Shown: piece by piece, positions 8,913 through 17,808 of the stretch
Position numbering within the stretch: the first letter of the stretch is position 1
How the letters are laid out: each line of letters starts with the position of its first letter
Assembly: GCF_042849255.1 (NCBI RefSeq)
Contig: NZ_AP026866.1
Coordinates: 2,542,001 to 2,606,000 of the forward strand
Source: Oceaniferula spumae
Lineage (GTDB): Bacteria; Verrucomicrobiota; Verrucomicrobiia; Verrucomicrobiales; Akkermansiaceae
Direction: 5' to 3'
Length of the DNA: 64,000 nt
The notes under the pieces: model-generated
What the model was told of the DNA's origin: nothing
Database searches by the model: none
The model's input: only the letters and a program-made list of their open reading frames with translations
Position numbers and translations under genes: made by a program

Positions 8913-10067
8913 TCAGGAGGCTGGAACGAGCCTCCGCTTTATGCCACGCACTCGGTTAAATACCGTGCCGCGCACGCTGGATGGATTGATCATCTCGTAG
9001 CTTGTTAGAATGCGTTCATCGTCGGCCCACGAGCTCTTGTAATCGTGCTCACCGGCGAGATAATCATACTCTTTGAGTCCACGATCAATCGCCCACTGGA
9101 GTGAGTAGGCTAGCATAATCACACCTAGCGAGAGGTTGCGGTGCTCTGGCAACCAGCCGCCTTGGTAATTCCACAGAATCCCATTGAACACAAAATCATA
9201 TCGGCCGGCCACAATCTCACCATCTACCTCTAACAACAACATCGAGAGTCTATCCGATTTAGCCAACCTGGGCGCCAAATCGCGATGAATTTCCGCGAAA
9301 CGGTCGTCGGAAAAGGCCTGGCTATCGTCGCCCCAGCGAGCTTCATGCAGACGGATGATTTCTTCGATTGCCTCGGCTACAGGCATGTCTTTACCGGCCT
9401 CAATGAGCTTCACCCCGTGATTCTTGTGCAGCTTATTCCATTTTCTACGGACGGATCTACGAAACTGGGCGGACCTTCCTGCCATGTAATCGTCCCAACT
9501 GGAGGGAATACTAACAAAAGGGGAAGCGTTTTCCTCCGTCTTCTCTAACTTGGCAGTAAATGACTGAGGGGTGTGGTCGTCGAGTATTTTGAGACTAGCG
9601 CTCTGGTCGTGCATCATCGGTAGCCGCATCACGTCCCAACTTCCCTTGGCCGTCTGTTTGAGCTCTTGTAAGAGAAGCGGTAGAATTTCAGCCTCCTGTC
9701 CTGCAGGAATGAGAAAGTCCAGGTATTCGGAAAGTCCCGCTCCTCCACAGCCGAGGAAGGTAAGCTGCCGCATCCACTTCTTCCCGCCTGATCCCACTGG
9801 CCCGACCGCCATCGGAGCCAACGCCACGACTTGATCTGCCTGCTCGGCAACCAAGATGTGTGGCGTAAATTCTCCACCGGAATGTTTGATCCAAGTGTCT
9901 AAATAATCCCATGTTTGAAAAAAATTGGGGTAGGAGGAAGACATTACCAATGCGTCCCAGTGTGGCCGCAGCGTCTCATTGGCTTTCTCCCATGAGTCAA
10001 TAAGTCGGACACTTACGGGGCCTGACTTAGGTTTTGTGGGTGCTGGAGCGGCGCTAATGGTCGGCAT
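8913..10067 (-). CDS. GNAT-fold acetyltransferase, CelD/BcsL-like
   Basis: A 384-residue protein of the group called acetyltransferase involved in cellulose biosynthesis (CelD/BcsL), a double GNAT fold related to FemAB. Signs are PNFFQTWDYLDTWIKHSGG in the N-terminal half, ALAPMAVGP, YLDFLIPAGQEAE, and in the second half LLLEVDGEIVAGRYDFVFNG and YDYLAGEHDYKSSWA, where these proteins bind substrate. Related genes often modify exopolysaccharides or lipids; the true acceptor is unknown. It is cytoplasmic, with no signal peptide. Transcribed alone, convergent to the TauE gene. An inverted repeat in its last codons (8916-8935) lies within the coding sequence and lacks a T-run. Confidence 0.8.
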   Translation of the reverse strand: MPTISAAPAPTKPKSGPVSVRLIDSWEKANETLRPHWDALVMSSSYPNFFQTWDYLDTWIKHSGGEFTPHILVAEQADQVVALAPMAVGPVGSGGKKWMRQLTFLGCGGAGLSEYLDFLIPAGQEAEILPLLLQELKQTAKGSWDVMRLPMMHDQSASLKILDDHTPQSFTAKLEKTEENASPFVSIPSSWDDYMAGRSAQFRRSVRRKWNKLHKNHGVKLIEAGKDMPVAEAIEEIIRLHEARWGDDSQAFSDDRFAEIHRDLAPRLAKSDRLSMLLLEVDGEIVAGRYDFVFNGILWNYQGGWLPEHRNLSLGVIMLAYSLQWAIDRGLKEYDYLAGEHDYKSSWADDERILTSYEMINPSSVRGTVFNRVRGIKRRLVPAS

Positions 10068-10333
10068 AACATGTAAGGAGGGTGCTTGTTGCCAGTAGAT
10101 CGCAACCGCTCCAAATTATACAAAAACGACAATAATTAAAGTGTTTTTATAAAGTTATCCGCTATTTTGACAACCAAAAGCCGCTTGATGGCTCGACATA
10201 CTCTATATGATCCACTCTCCTGTTCCGTGGTGATGGCCCGCAATGATGACTTCTGCTCGAACTGCCCGCAGAGCGCGGGAGATTCTTTTTCTCCGGATCA
10301 AAACCGATTTCATGGCTAAGAAAGAATCGTTAC
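10068..10333. other. Intergenic region, 266 bases
   Basis: This separates two minus-strand genes. It is A/T-rich near 10110-10170 (AAATTATACAAAAACG and TTAAAGTGTTTTTATAAAG), which fits a promoter for the acetyltransferase gene on the minus strand, but no clear -35/-10 pair was identified. A 67-codon minus frame here (10203-10406) overlaps the next gene and is not supported. Confidence 0.4.
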
Positions 10334-12907
10334 CTAAGCCGTGCCACGGCTCCCGCCCCATTGCATATCGATGATTTTGGCATCGCTCTGCTCCGGTGGC
10401 TGCCATGAGTAATCGTCATACCACTCGCGGCAAACCAGCGGCTTTAGCTGGTATTCACCTTCTCGGTGGATGGGTAGAGCCATGAGCTTTTCGAGCTGAT
10501 TGTCAAAGGCTGCAAAAGCCGGCATCAGTTCTTGGCTGCGCTGCCCGTAGACATCGAAACACACCAACCTGCGCTCCTCGGCGATGCCGACCAATTGCCG
10601 ACCGATGAATTTCTGGTCCTCATCGTACGCCATCACCACCTGCTTGTTCACGTCGGCGGCATTGGCCAGAGCCGAGTGGGAGTTACAGCCATCGAGTGCC
10701 AGACAGCTGTTCACCAAGGTGCCCATTTTCAGAACTTGCTCGAAGCGGCGCTCCATTTCCAGGAACACACGCTTGCCATCTGTTAGAACGATCTCCGCAC
10801 GCAGTCCTGTCAGCCAGATCCCCTGTCTAACGAATCGATGCGTGCGGAGCCAATATTGGTTACTCGGGTGAAATAGGATACCGCTCTCGCCATTGGAGCT
10901 ATACCGGCGAATCAGCTTCCGGTAAGCTCGGCGGTTTTCATCGGCAGCGTTCGCATACAGTCTTGTGTGTAGCTGCAAATCATCTGATTCACTCACTGGC
11001 GGTGTGATTTCCTCTTTAAGATACTGCAACAGAATTTCAATGCGGCTGCCCTCCAGCTCTTGGTAGATCCGTTCAGCTGATTCGGTGCGGATTTTCTTTT
11101 CTCCTGTTAGGTGTTTTTTCCAGATGCGCAGATCCTTGCTCTCACCGACTAGATGCCCGAAGGTTTCGAGATCGGTCGATTGCTTCAGGCTGACATCGAT
11201 CAGTGGATGCTGTTGGAAAAGTTCATAAGCCCTCTTTACTTGCGCTGATGCCGACTGACCGGCCAACCTGAGTAGTTCCAAGCACAGTCGGACCCGACAA
11301 TTCATGGCGGATTTCAGAAGCGGGCGAAGGAGTGGATAATTGAGTAGATCCAGACCGTTCTCGATCGAGTTACTTTGGTTGCGCGACCGGCTTGCGCTAT
11401 CGATCCGTTTCCAGCTCGATATCGGCAGTTCGTTGGCATCCAAGACGCTGACGAGCTTGCACCACAGTGCCTCGCCATCTGATGTAGTGGTAAATGGTTT
11501 GCTGCAGAGCATGGCAATATGGCGCATCAAATCTGCGGCAGAGAGCTTGGCTGAACGGTCCCAGTAGGCGTAAACAAAGTAGTAACTCGCCTTCTCCCGA
11601 TATTCAGGTGCTATTCCTAGCAGAATCCGACTCACCTCGGCAAAGTCATGGTTGAAGGACTCACACAGCGCATCGTCCCGCTCAGCATAACGGGCATCAC
11701 GAAGAATAAAAAACAGCCAGCCACGGTGGCCATAGGGCTCATCGCTTAGGGCATCGAAGGACTCTTGCAACACCGGTTGTTGATGCATCGCCTGCCATGT
11801 CTCGTGAGCAATTCGGCCATGATTCTCACGTGTGGTCAGCAACTTGGTGAGTCGGATCAGTGATTCCACATCCACCGTGCCACCTGGATACGTTCGCGGG
11901 AAATAGGTCCACTTGAACTGTTTCCAGAGATAGATACCGTTACACAGTTGATCACTCTCAGCTCCATCGTTCAGGCCGTGCCAAAGGTAATGAAGAGCGC
12001 GAGCCTTACTCATATCTAACATCAAAGCCGGTTTCGCCAGATAAACCAACGCCCCCGGGCAGTGAGTAAGATCAGGATACTGCATCATCCAGAACTCGAC
12101 TTCTTCACGCCGCTTGCTGATGGGCAGGGAGGCAAACAGCCGAAGCCAGTTCAGACCGGTTTCGCCCTTGGTGTGACCGAGGATGATATCAACCAGCTCC
12201 GGCCAGCCAGGTTCTTGCATGTGACGCAGGTAGGCATGTTCAATACGGCGAAGTTCGGAGTAAGATAGTCTGTGAGTGAATCCGGCCACACGTTCCCAGA
12301 CCATGGAGGCGATTTCATTTTCACCGAGTGGAATTTTTTCCCCGCTGCGATGCAAGAACCACGGGTCGTAGGTGATCGAGTCATCTGAAGCTTCACATAG
12401 CCTTTTGTCTTTCGGCATCTCAGCGTCGAATTTTTTCAGCTGGTGAAATAAATCGGAGATGGCTGAAGGATCACACAACCACGGACGGATGTCAGTGGGT
12501 GAGCTGGTAAGTCGCGGAGTAGGTCTGGCCACTCGCAGCGGCGCGGCGGTGGTTTGAGCACAAATGGTGACGAGCAGACGATAGGTTCTGCGTGAGAGCG
12601 TCGCCTTTCCCAATAGAGACCATGCGTGGAGTAGCTCTTGCTCGCCCTTGTTCAATGGGCGCACGGAGTCATACGGACGCAGCCTTCGGAGTCGGCTTTC
12701 CGCGATACGGGTCTTCTGACCCTTTCCTGTTTTGACGTTCCTAAAGCAAGCGTCGTATGTTCGAAGTCCGTCGCTCCGACGGATGATGGATGATACCGGT
12801 TTCACGGTGATATATAAATGGTTAGATTTCGGGCACAAAAAGGCCACGAGATGCCGGGACACAATTCTCCCGGTAGGAATAGAGATGAAACAACACCTGC
12901 CTAGCAA
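10334..12907 (-). CDS. Large uncharacterised protein
   Basis: An open frame of up to 857 residues with consistent codon usage. The first possible start is TTG 12907; GTG 12805 is an alternative that drops 34 unlikely residues, so the 5' end is uncertain. I do not recognise the family. The middle is helical with many Trp and Leu and looks repeat-like (about residues 150-600). The last 180 residues are more distinctive: LVNSCLALDGCNSHSALANA, NKQVVMAYDEDQKFIGRQLV, and RLVCFDVYGQ, faintly like the C-terminal part of PcfJ-type proteins, but not enough for assignment. No signal peptide or membrane segment. It stands alone, with wide gaps on both sides. Confidence 0.75.
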   Translation of the reverse strand: MLGRCCFISIPTGRIVSRHLVAFLCPKSNHLYITVKPVSSIIRRSDGLRTYDACFRNVKTGKGQKTRIAESRLRRLRPYDSVRPLNKGEQELLHAWSLLGKATLSRRTYRLLVTICAQTTAAPLRVARPTPRLTSSPTDIRPWLCDPSAISDLFHQLKKFDAEMPKDKRLCEASDDSITYDPWFLHRSGEKIPLGENEIASMVWERVAGFTHRLSYSELRRIEHAYLRHMQEPGWPELVDIILGHTKGETGLNWLRLFASLPISKRREEVEFWMMQYPDLTHCPGALVYLAKPALMLDMSKARALHYLWHGLNDGAESDQLCNGIYLWKQFKWTYFPRTYPGGTVDVESLIRLTKLLTTRENHGRIAHETWQAMHQQPVLQESFDALSDEPYGHRGWLFFILRDARYAERDDALCESFNHDFAEVSRILLGIAPEYREKASYYFVYAYWDRSAKLSAADLMRHIAMLCSKPFTTTSDGEALWCKLVSVLDANELPISSWKRIDSASRSRNQSNSIENGLDLLNYPLLRPLLKSAMNCRVRLCLELLRLAGQSASAQVKRAYELFQQHPLIDVSLKQSTDLETFGHLVGESKDLRIWKKHLTGEKKIRTESAERIYQELEGSRIEILLQYLKEEITPPVSESDDLQLHTRLYANAADENRRAYRKLIRRYSSNGESGILFHPSNQYWLRTHRFVRQGIWLTGLRAEIVLTDGKRVFLEMERRFEQVLKMGTLVNSCLALDGCNSHSALANAADVNKQVVMAYDEDQKFIGRQLVGIAEERRLVCFDVYGQRSQELMPAFAAFDNQLEKLMALPIHREGEYQLKPLVCREWYDDYSWQPPEQSDAKIIDMQWGGSRGTA

Positions 12908-13248
12908 CTGATCATATTTCAGCCCGAATACAGCGGAACTAAAAGAATCCTGTTAGTAGACATTCGCACACAACCCTACGTCAGGGCTGTTTGCTAACAA
13001 AAACCCGTTCGTCAGATTCCGCGCGAACTTGGCGCAAAGGTTGGACGTATCGTGAACATGTCTGTTAGTTACGATCCAGAGCGATCGATGACAAGACAGA
13101 AAACAATTTATCGTTCCATCAACTTATTGAGATGCATTGATATAGCTTTGCTGGGGGGCTCCTGTCGGCTTATTAACAATAAGCCCAGTGTCCGTGCATG
13201 ACAATTATCTCGACAATGCATTCCCCCTTCTTAGGGTGAAAATTTCCA
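12908..13248. other. Intergenic region with three YCTAACA-type motifs
   Basis: These 341 bases separate two divergent genes and should contain both promoters. Three copies of the dispersed hexamer lie here: TGTTAG at 12951, CTAACA at 12994 and TGTTAG at 13063. The stretch 13085-13150 is A/T-rich and suits the plus-strand promoter. No RNA gene was recognised. Confidence 0.4.
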
Positions 13249-13869
13249 ATGAAACTCCTCGCCACCCTACTCACAGCTACTTGCCTTACCACAATCTCCG
13301 CAAACGCCACGCTCATCCGCTTTATTGAATTTACCATAGAGCAAGGGACTGGAGGAATCCCATTACATGTCGGAGAAGTTGAAGCCTTTATGACCGGAGT
13401 GACTCCAGGAGCAGGGCTCGACGGGATCAACGATTTAGCGCTCACATCCAAGGGCGCAAGTGCCACGACAGTATCCGGCGACACGTTTCATGGAGCTAAT
13501 GGGAACTTGATCAATGGCAGTGCTTCAAGGGGGATCGACACCTGGACCAGGAGAACCGCTACCATCCCAGCAGTCGGTGGAGTCGTCGGCCAAGTCGACC
13601 TCGGGGGCACTTTTGATATTGTAACAGTGCGTATTTGGCAGCGTGGGGACGGCTGCTGCCAAGAACGCCTCAGTAATTTCACCGTCAATTTCTACGCCGA
13701 TAATGGCACTGGTGGCGTGGGCGCCCTAGTCGACAGCATCGCCTACCCTGGACAGGTGCCAACCAACGGCTTTGCCACCTTCTCACAACCTGCAGCTGTG
13801 CCCGAGCCTAGCTCATCCGCACTGCTTGGTCTTGGCGGCCTTGCTTTGATCCTACGCCGTAGGAAGTAA
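13249..13869 (+). CDS. PEP-CTERM sorted secreted protein
   Basis: A 206-residue protein. Residues 1-20 form a signal peptide (MKLLATLLTATCLTTI, cleavage after ANA). The body is beta-rich: GGIPLHVGEVEAFMTG, a stretch with GDGCCQERLSNFTVNFYADN, and many Thr and Gly. The pattern resembles a galactose-binding or discoidin-like domain (VRIWQRGDGCCQERLSNF), but no active site is visible. The tail is a PEP-CTERM signal: PEPSSSALLGLGGLAL then RRRK. The gene is followed at once by a hairpin shared with the convergent SGNH gene. No typical ribosome-binding site: GGGTGA lies 13 bases before the ATG. Confidence 0.85.
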   Translation: MKLLATLLTATCLTTISANATLIRFIEFTIEQGTGGIPLHVGEVEAFMTGVTPGAGLDGINDLALTSKGASATTVSGDTFHGANGNLINGSASRGIDTWTRRTATIPAVGGVVGQVDLGGTFDIVTVRIWQRGDGCCQERLSNFTVNFYADNGTGGVGALVDSIAYPGQVPTNGFATFSQPAAVPEPSSSALLGLGGLALILRRRK

Positions 13870-13892
13870 GGCAATTGGATTCCCTCTTCTCT

Positions 13893-13930
13893 AACACTCA
13901 CTCCTCCAGCTGGACGGGTGGGTGTTTTCT
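13893..13930. terminator. Bidirectional terminator between convergent genes
   Basis: AACACTCACTC at 13893-13903 pairs, with G-U wobbles, with GGGTGGGTGTT at 13916-13926, followed by TTCTTT. It lies between the stops of the plus PEP-CTERM gene and the minus SGNH gene. The dispersed hexamer CTAACA (13891-13896) forms the base of its left arm. Confidence 0.6.
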
Positions 13931-15670
13931 TTAGAGATGTTTGGCGACGATTTCAGCGATGCGGGTGTAGCCCTCAGTATTTGGGTGGAGCTGGTCGCCA
14001 TTCATGCCGCTGAGGACTCTTTTGCCGTTCTTCTCCACCAGCGGAAAAGCACTTGTTAGATCAAGGTATTGATAGCCATGTTGCTGAGCCGTCTTCTGTA
14101 AAACGGCGTTCGTAGCAATGACATTTTGCATGTGATTTCCCCGTGGGAGGATGCCAGTCACGATGATTCGAGCGCTTGGCTGGCGAGCTTTGATTTCCCT
14201 CACCAAGTTGAGAATCGAGTTGCTGACTTGCTGTGGTGTTCTACCGATGGACAGGTCGTTGGTGCCGATGGACAGCAGGATCGTTTTGGGGGATATGGCA
14301 TCGAGTTCGCCGCGTTGAATGCGCCAGAGCACGTTCTCAGTGCGGTCCCAGCCATAGGCAAGGTTCGCGACTTTGTGCTCCGCGAAGAGCTTTCCCCATG
14401 CGTCGGCTCCGCGGGCGAGATGAGCTTCGGGTTCGCCGCCGAAGAAGTGGATAATGGAGTCGCCAAGCCAAGCAACGTCGGATTTGACCGCTCGGTTTCG
14501 TGCCAAGATAAGCTGGTGGCGTAACATGAAATTGTATCCTGGGATCTCACGCAGTTGTGGGGTGGCGGGCACTCCGTCGATGACGTCCTTGGATTTCAAA
14601 CCGAGGACAGGGCGCAGAGTATTTTCGTAAGCATCGGCATAACGCATCATGCCGATGTCATTGGGGTGCACACCATCGACGGTGGCATTGCCGTCCTGGC
14701 CTAAGAGATTTTCACCGGCGAGGTAGTGGAGGTTTTTATCGCTGACTTTGCGTTTTTCATACTCTCCCCGTAGCGCAGCCCATTCCGCGGCGAGGGGATT
14801 TTTTCCGTCGTGATTCCAGCGGGCGTTGTCGCGTGGAGCACCTTCAACTAACAAAACGGGTGTATGTGGTCGCGTTTTTCGAATACGATCTAACAATGGA
14901 GCAATGCGCTGTTGTACTTCTTGCGCGTTCATGTTCGGTAAACAATCGATGACATAAACGGCGGCATCTTTTCCCAAGATGAAATCAGCCACTTCTGGCT
15001 CCATTCGGCCGTTACCGGAGAAGCCGAGGTTGACGACAGGCCAGTCGAGCCTTCGTTCCAGTATATTGGTCCATGCCAGACCTGGCCGAGATGCGCAGGC
15101 ACCTTGAGCGATACTGGTGCCGTAAACGATGATCGGCTTGAGGATATTAACGGCAGCGGGCTCAAGGGATTTGCCTTCGGGCACACCGATTTGGAGCGAT
15201 TGCACCCCATTATAGAGCGGAAGATAGAGGGTGTAGAGAGCTGGCACACGCGGGTTTGAAGCCAGACCAGCGGCGAGTTTGATTTTGCCTTGTTGGCTAG
15301 TGGGTTTGCTGCACGCGACCCAGAATTGTTTCCCTTCAGAAGTGCGACGATAGAGATCAAAGCCGGAAATACCGGTCGCGGGCATGTGCGGCATCGAGAG
15401 TGAGCTGGTCAGCTGATATTTCAGATGGATTTCGGGGGAGTTACTCCAAAAGCGAATTTTAAGACCTGCAGAATGCTGGCTGAGCCCCCACACAGGCGGG
15501 CGAACTTTGCCTTTGGCCGCAGCTGGCAGTCTTTTGTATCCAGGTTCTTGAGTGATTCTACCTTCGACAAGCCAGGTGCCGTCTTGCACTGGGTCAATCC
15601 ATTTGATTTCAGCCCAACCCTGCTGTACTACGATCACGAAACAAGCGAATGTGAGCTTCCAAATTTGCAT
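13931..15670 (-). CDS. Secreted protein with two SGNH/GDSL hydrolase domains
   Basis: A 579-residue protein with a signal peptide (first 20 residues, ending QQGWA). Residues 20-170 form a beta-rich jelly-roll-like N-terminal domain of the SGNH_N kind. The first SGNH domain has IIVYGTSIAQGACAS (nucleophile Ser), VNLGFSGNGRME (Gly and Asn of the oxyanion hole) and VDGVHPNDIGM (Asp-His). The second, from about residue 375, has VAWLGDSIIHFFGG, NLAYGWDRTENV, LLSIGTNDLS and GDQLHPNTEGY, so it also keeps Ser, Gly, Asn and Asp/His. Both therefore look active as esterases, perhaps on acetylated polysaccharide, which is inference. Tandem fusion of two intact SGNH domains is uncommon. Confidence 0.85.
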   Translation of the reverse strand: MQIWKLTFACFVIVVQQGWAEIKWIDPVQDGTWLVEGRITQEPGYKRLPAAAKGKVRPPVWGLSQHSAGLKIRFWSNSPEIHLKYQLTSSLSMPHMPATGISGFDLYRRTSEGKQFWVACSKPTSQQGKIKLAAGLASNPRVPALYTLYLPLYNGVQSLQIGVPEGKSLEPAAVNILKPIIVYGTSIAQGACASRPGLAWTNILERRLDWPVVNLGFSGNGRMEPEVADFILGKDAAVYVIDCLPNMNAQEVQQRIAPLLDRIRKTRPHTPVLLVEGAPRDNARWNHDGKNPLAAEWAALRGEYEKRKVSDKNLHYLAGENLLGQDGNATVDGVHPNDIGMMRYADAYENTLRPVLGLKSKDVIDGVPATPQLREIPGYNFMLRHQLILARNRAVKSDVAWLGDSIIHFFGGEPEAHLARGADAWGKLFAEHKVANLAYGWDRTENVLWRIQRGELDAISPKTILLSIGTNDLSIGRTPQQVSNSILNLVREIKARQPSARIIVTGILPRGNHMQNVIATNAVLQKTAQQHGYQYLDLTSAFPLVEKNGKRVLSGMNGDQLHPNTEGYTRIAEIVAKHL

Positions 15671-15767
15671 GGCTGAACCTAGCGTTGATCAAACACGTTC
15701 CGCCATTCAATTTTTTTATCCTAAGATTGCTGGATAGTTGGCAGTATTCCTCTGCGTCCACACCATT

Positions 15768-17774
15768 ATGAAATCATTCATCCCACTGTTCCCCTTGTTC
15801 TTGGCGACTTGCTCGGCACTTATTGCCGCGCCATCGGCTAGCCAGCTGCTGAATCAACAGACGGAAACCATGATCGCCGCAGCCAAACTTGAGGACGGCG
15901 AGGTATTTACCAGAGAGTTGCTTTCTTCCGAGGAATGGCAGCGCGAGCTCAACGACTCCGGCCCTGTGACTGATCCGGACAAGGTGATCCAGCTGCTTTT
16001 CGAGATTTGGAAAACGGATAAGTCGCTGGCTTCGAGAAAGGTCGACCGCCAGATGGCGACTGCTTGTGCGCTCGAAGGACCCCGCCGAAACTGGACGGCC
16101 GAAGAAATGCTGCCGCGCTACGAATACTTCCGCGATAAGTGGAAATACGGCCTGCTCAATGTCATGTATGAAGATATCAGCGTCTTCGAGCGCCGCTACC
16201 TCGCGCGCGGGGTGCAGCACGGTGGATTGAACTCGATGGAATCCATGGAATACCAGAACCAAGAGGTCTGTCTGCCGGCTGAGAAATACACCGGTGCATG
16301 CTGGTATGCGCGCTGGATTCTGCTTAACCCCTTCGGCGATTCCATCCATGGCCCGAACTACTACGCGCCATTTCAGGAAAGCTGGGACAACTACGCCGAG
16401 ATCATTCGCAATGTCGGAGGCGTTTGCGGATCGCTCTCTAACTTTGGCGCAGCCGCTGCCATCGCCAACGGAATCCCCGCCGTCACCATGGGCGAACCGG
16501 GGCACTGCGCTTATGCCGTATTGACCAAACCCGAGAACTGGCAGCCAGCCTATTCCCTCTCTTGGAAACGCGGCACGCACACCTCCTTCTACGGTTCAAC
16601 TTGGGGGTGGCACATGCTCACCACCAAAGCTCAACAAGATCAAGGCGGTGCCCACGCATCGGGCGATCTGCGCCGGCTTGCCGATTACCATTTTTCTAAC
16701 AAAAACTATACCAAGGCACGCGCCACCATACGTATGGCACGCACCCAGCATCCTCTCGATTGGGAAACTTGGCAGCAGTCCGTGCAGATTCTTACCGACA
16801 GCAAAGCCGCTGATTCCCAGTGGCAGGAACTACATCAAGACGTGCTAAAATTCCTCGCTCCAGCGTGCGGCGAAGTCGCATTCCACCTGCTGGATGAATT
16901 CATCTATCCGAAGGTGCTGCCGGAGGGCGACAAGAACATAGCCGCTCGCAAAAATATACTCCTGGCTTGGCAACGCGCCTCTCAGGACTGGGGACTCGCG
17001 CGTTGGGACTATGAACACGCCATCAACCGACAGCTTCAACTGTTAGGTAAAGATGTGGTAGCCCAAGATAGCTTCATGGCCAGTCTCTTTGCCATTCATG
17101 CTGAGAAAAATTTGTTCACCTCCGATATTTTGGCAAACCAGCTGGGAAGAGTCGACAAGGATGAGAAACGCCTGCAAACGTTCCTCGCTGCGATCGGCAA
17201 GTCACTCTCCAAAGGCAAGACTGATAACTTCGCCAAAGTCATCGACACCCTTGCGGCCAAGATCCTTCCCGATGCCGCCAAACGCGGCGACAAGGCCACC
17301 TTCCAATACATCGGCAAACTCACCGCGAAGAACTTTCCTGAGAACAAAATCAAGCCGGACAAGTTCCCCGGTATCTTGCTCAGCTCCGGAGGCACCTTTG
17401 GAATTCAGAAGCCTGGAAACAGATGGGATAACCCGTCTCGTCACTGGGGTGTGATCGAAGAACACGGTGGCGATTTCCACACCGATGCCAAGCCCGCCAC
17501 CGCCACCATTCAGTTAGGAAACTACGGCCGGATCTCCGGTGTGGTCATCGTGACGCGCGGCGGGAACATCGGCCGACTCAGAGGAGCTATCATCCAGACA
17601 TCAATCAATGGCACCGACTGGACAGACGCCCACACCCTCAGCAAAGTCAGCCAGATCAATCGGATCGATCTCGCCGACAAGGACATTGACGCCGGCTATG
17701 TGCGGGTGATTCAAAACAACAATGAGCCATTGCATTTCCACAAGTTTCTCGTCTACGGCAAGAAACAGAATTAG
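15768..17774 (+). CDS. Secreted protein, transglutaminase-like core plus discoidin-like C-terminus
   Basis: 668 residues from ATG 15768, where the signal peptide begins (MKSFIPLFPLFLATCSALIA). About residues 200-260 contain a transglutaminase- or papain-like pair: NVGGVCGSLSNFGA with a candidate nucleophile Cys and MGEPGHCAYAVL with a candidate His. A helical, TPR-like middle follows. The last 140 residues form an F5/8 type C-like (discoidin) domain, as in GRISGVVIVTRGGNIGRLRG and YVRVIQNNNEPLHFHKFLVYG. Such domains usually bind sugars. The role is not known; a cell-surface peptidase or peptide-processing enzyme is possible. The next gene starts 35 bases downstream and also ends in a discoidin-like domain, so the two probably form an operon. 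Confidence 0.75.
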   Translation: MKSFIPLFPLFLATCSALIAAPSASQLLNQQTETMIAAAKLEDGEVFTRELLSSEEWQRELNDSGPVTDPDKVIQLLFEIWKTDKSLASRKVDRQMATACALEGPRRNWTAEEMLPRYEYFRDKWKYGLLNVMYEDISVFERRYLARGVQHGGLNSMESMEYQNQEVCLPAEKYTGACWYARWILLNPFGDSIHGPNYYAPFQESWDNYAEIIRNVGGVCGSLSNFGAAAAIANGIPAVTMGEPGHCAYAVLTKPENWQPAYSLSWKRGTHTSFYGSTWGWHMLTTKAQQDQGGAHASGDLRRLADYHFSNKNYTKARATIRMARTQHPLDWETWQQSVQILTDSKAADSQWQELHQDVLKFLAPACGEVAFHLLDEFIYPKVLPEGDKNIAARKNILLAWQRASQDWGLARWDYEHAINRQLQLLGKDVVAQDSFMASLFAIHAEKNLFTSDILANQLGRVDKDEKRLQTFLAAIGKSLSKGKTDNFAKVIDTLAAKILPDAAKRGDKATFQYIGKLTAKNFPENKIKPDKFPGILLSSGGTFGIQKPGNRWDNPSRHWGVIEEHGGDFHTDAKPATATIQLGNYGRISGVVIVTRGGNIGRLRGAIIQTSINGTDWTDAHTLSKVSQINRIDLADKDIDAGYVRVIQNNNEPLHFHKFLVYGKKQN

Positions 17775-17808
17775 CCTTTAGGATTTCTCATCTCAAACTT
17801 ACTCTTTT

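Noticed and set aside
8916..8935. GGAGGCT/AGCCTCC hairpin as a terminator
   Set aside because: It lies inside the last codons of the minus acetyltransferase gene and has no T-run on either strand.
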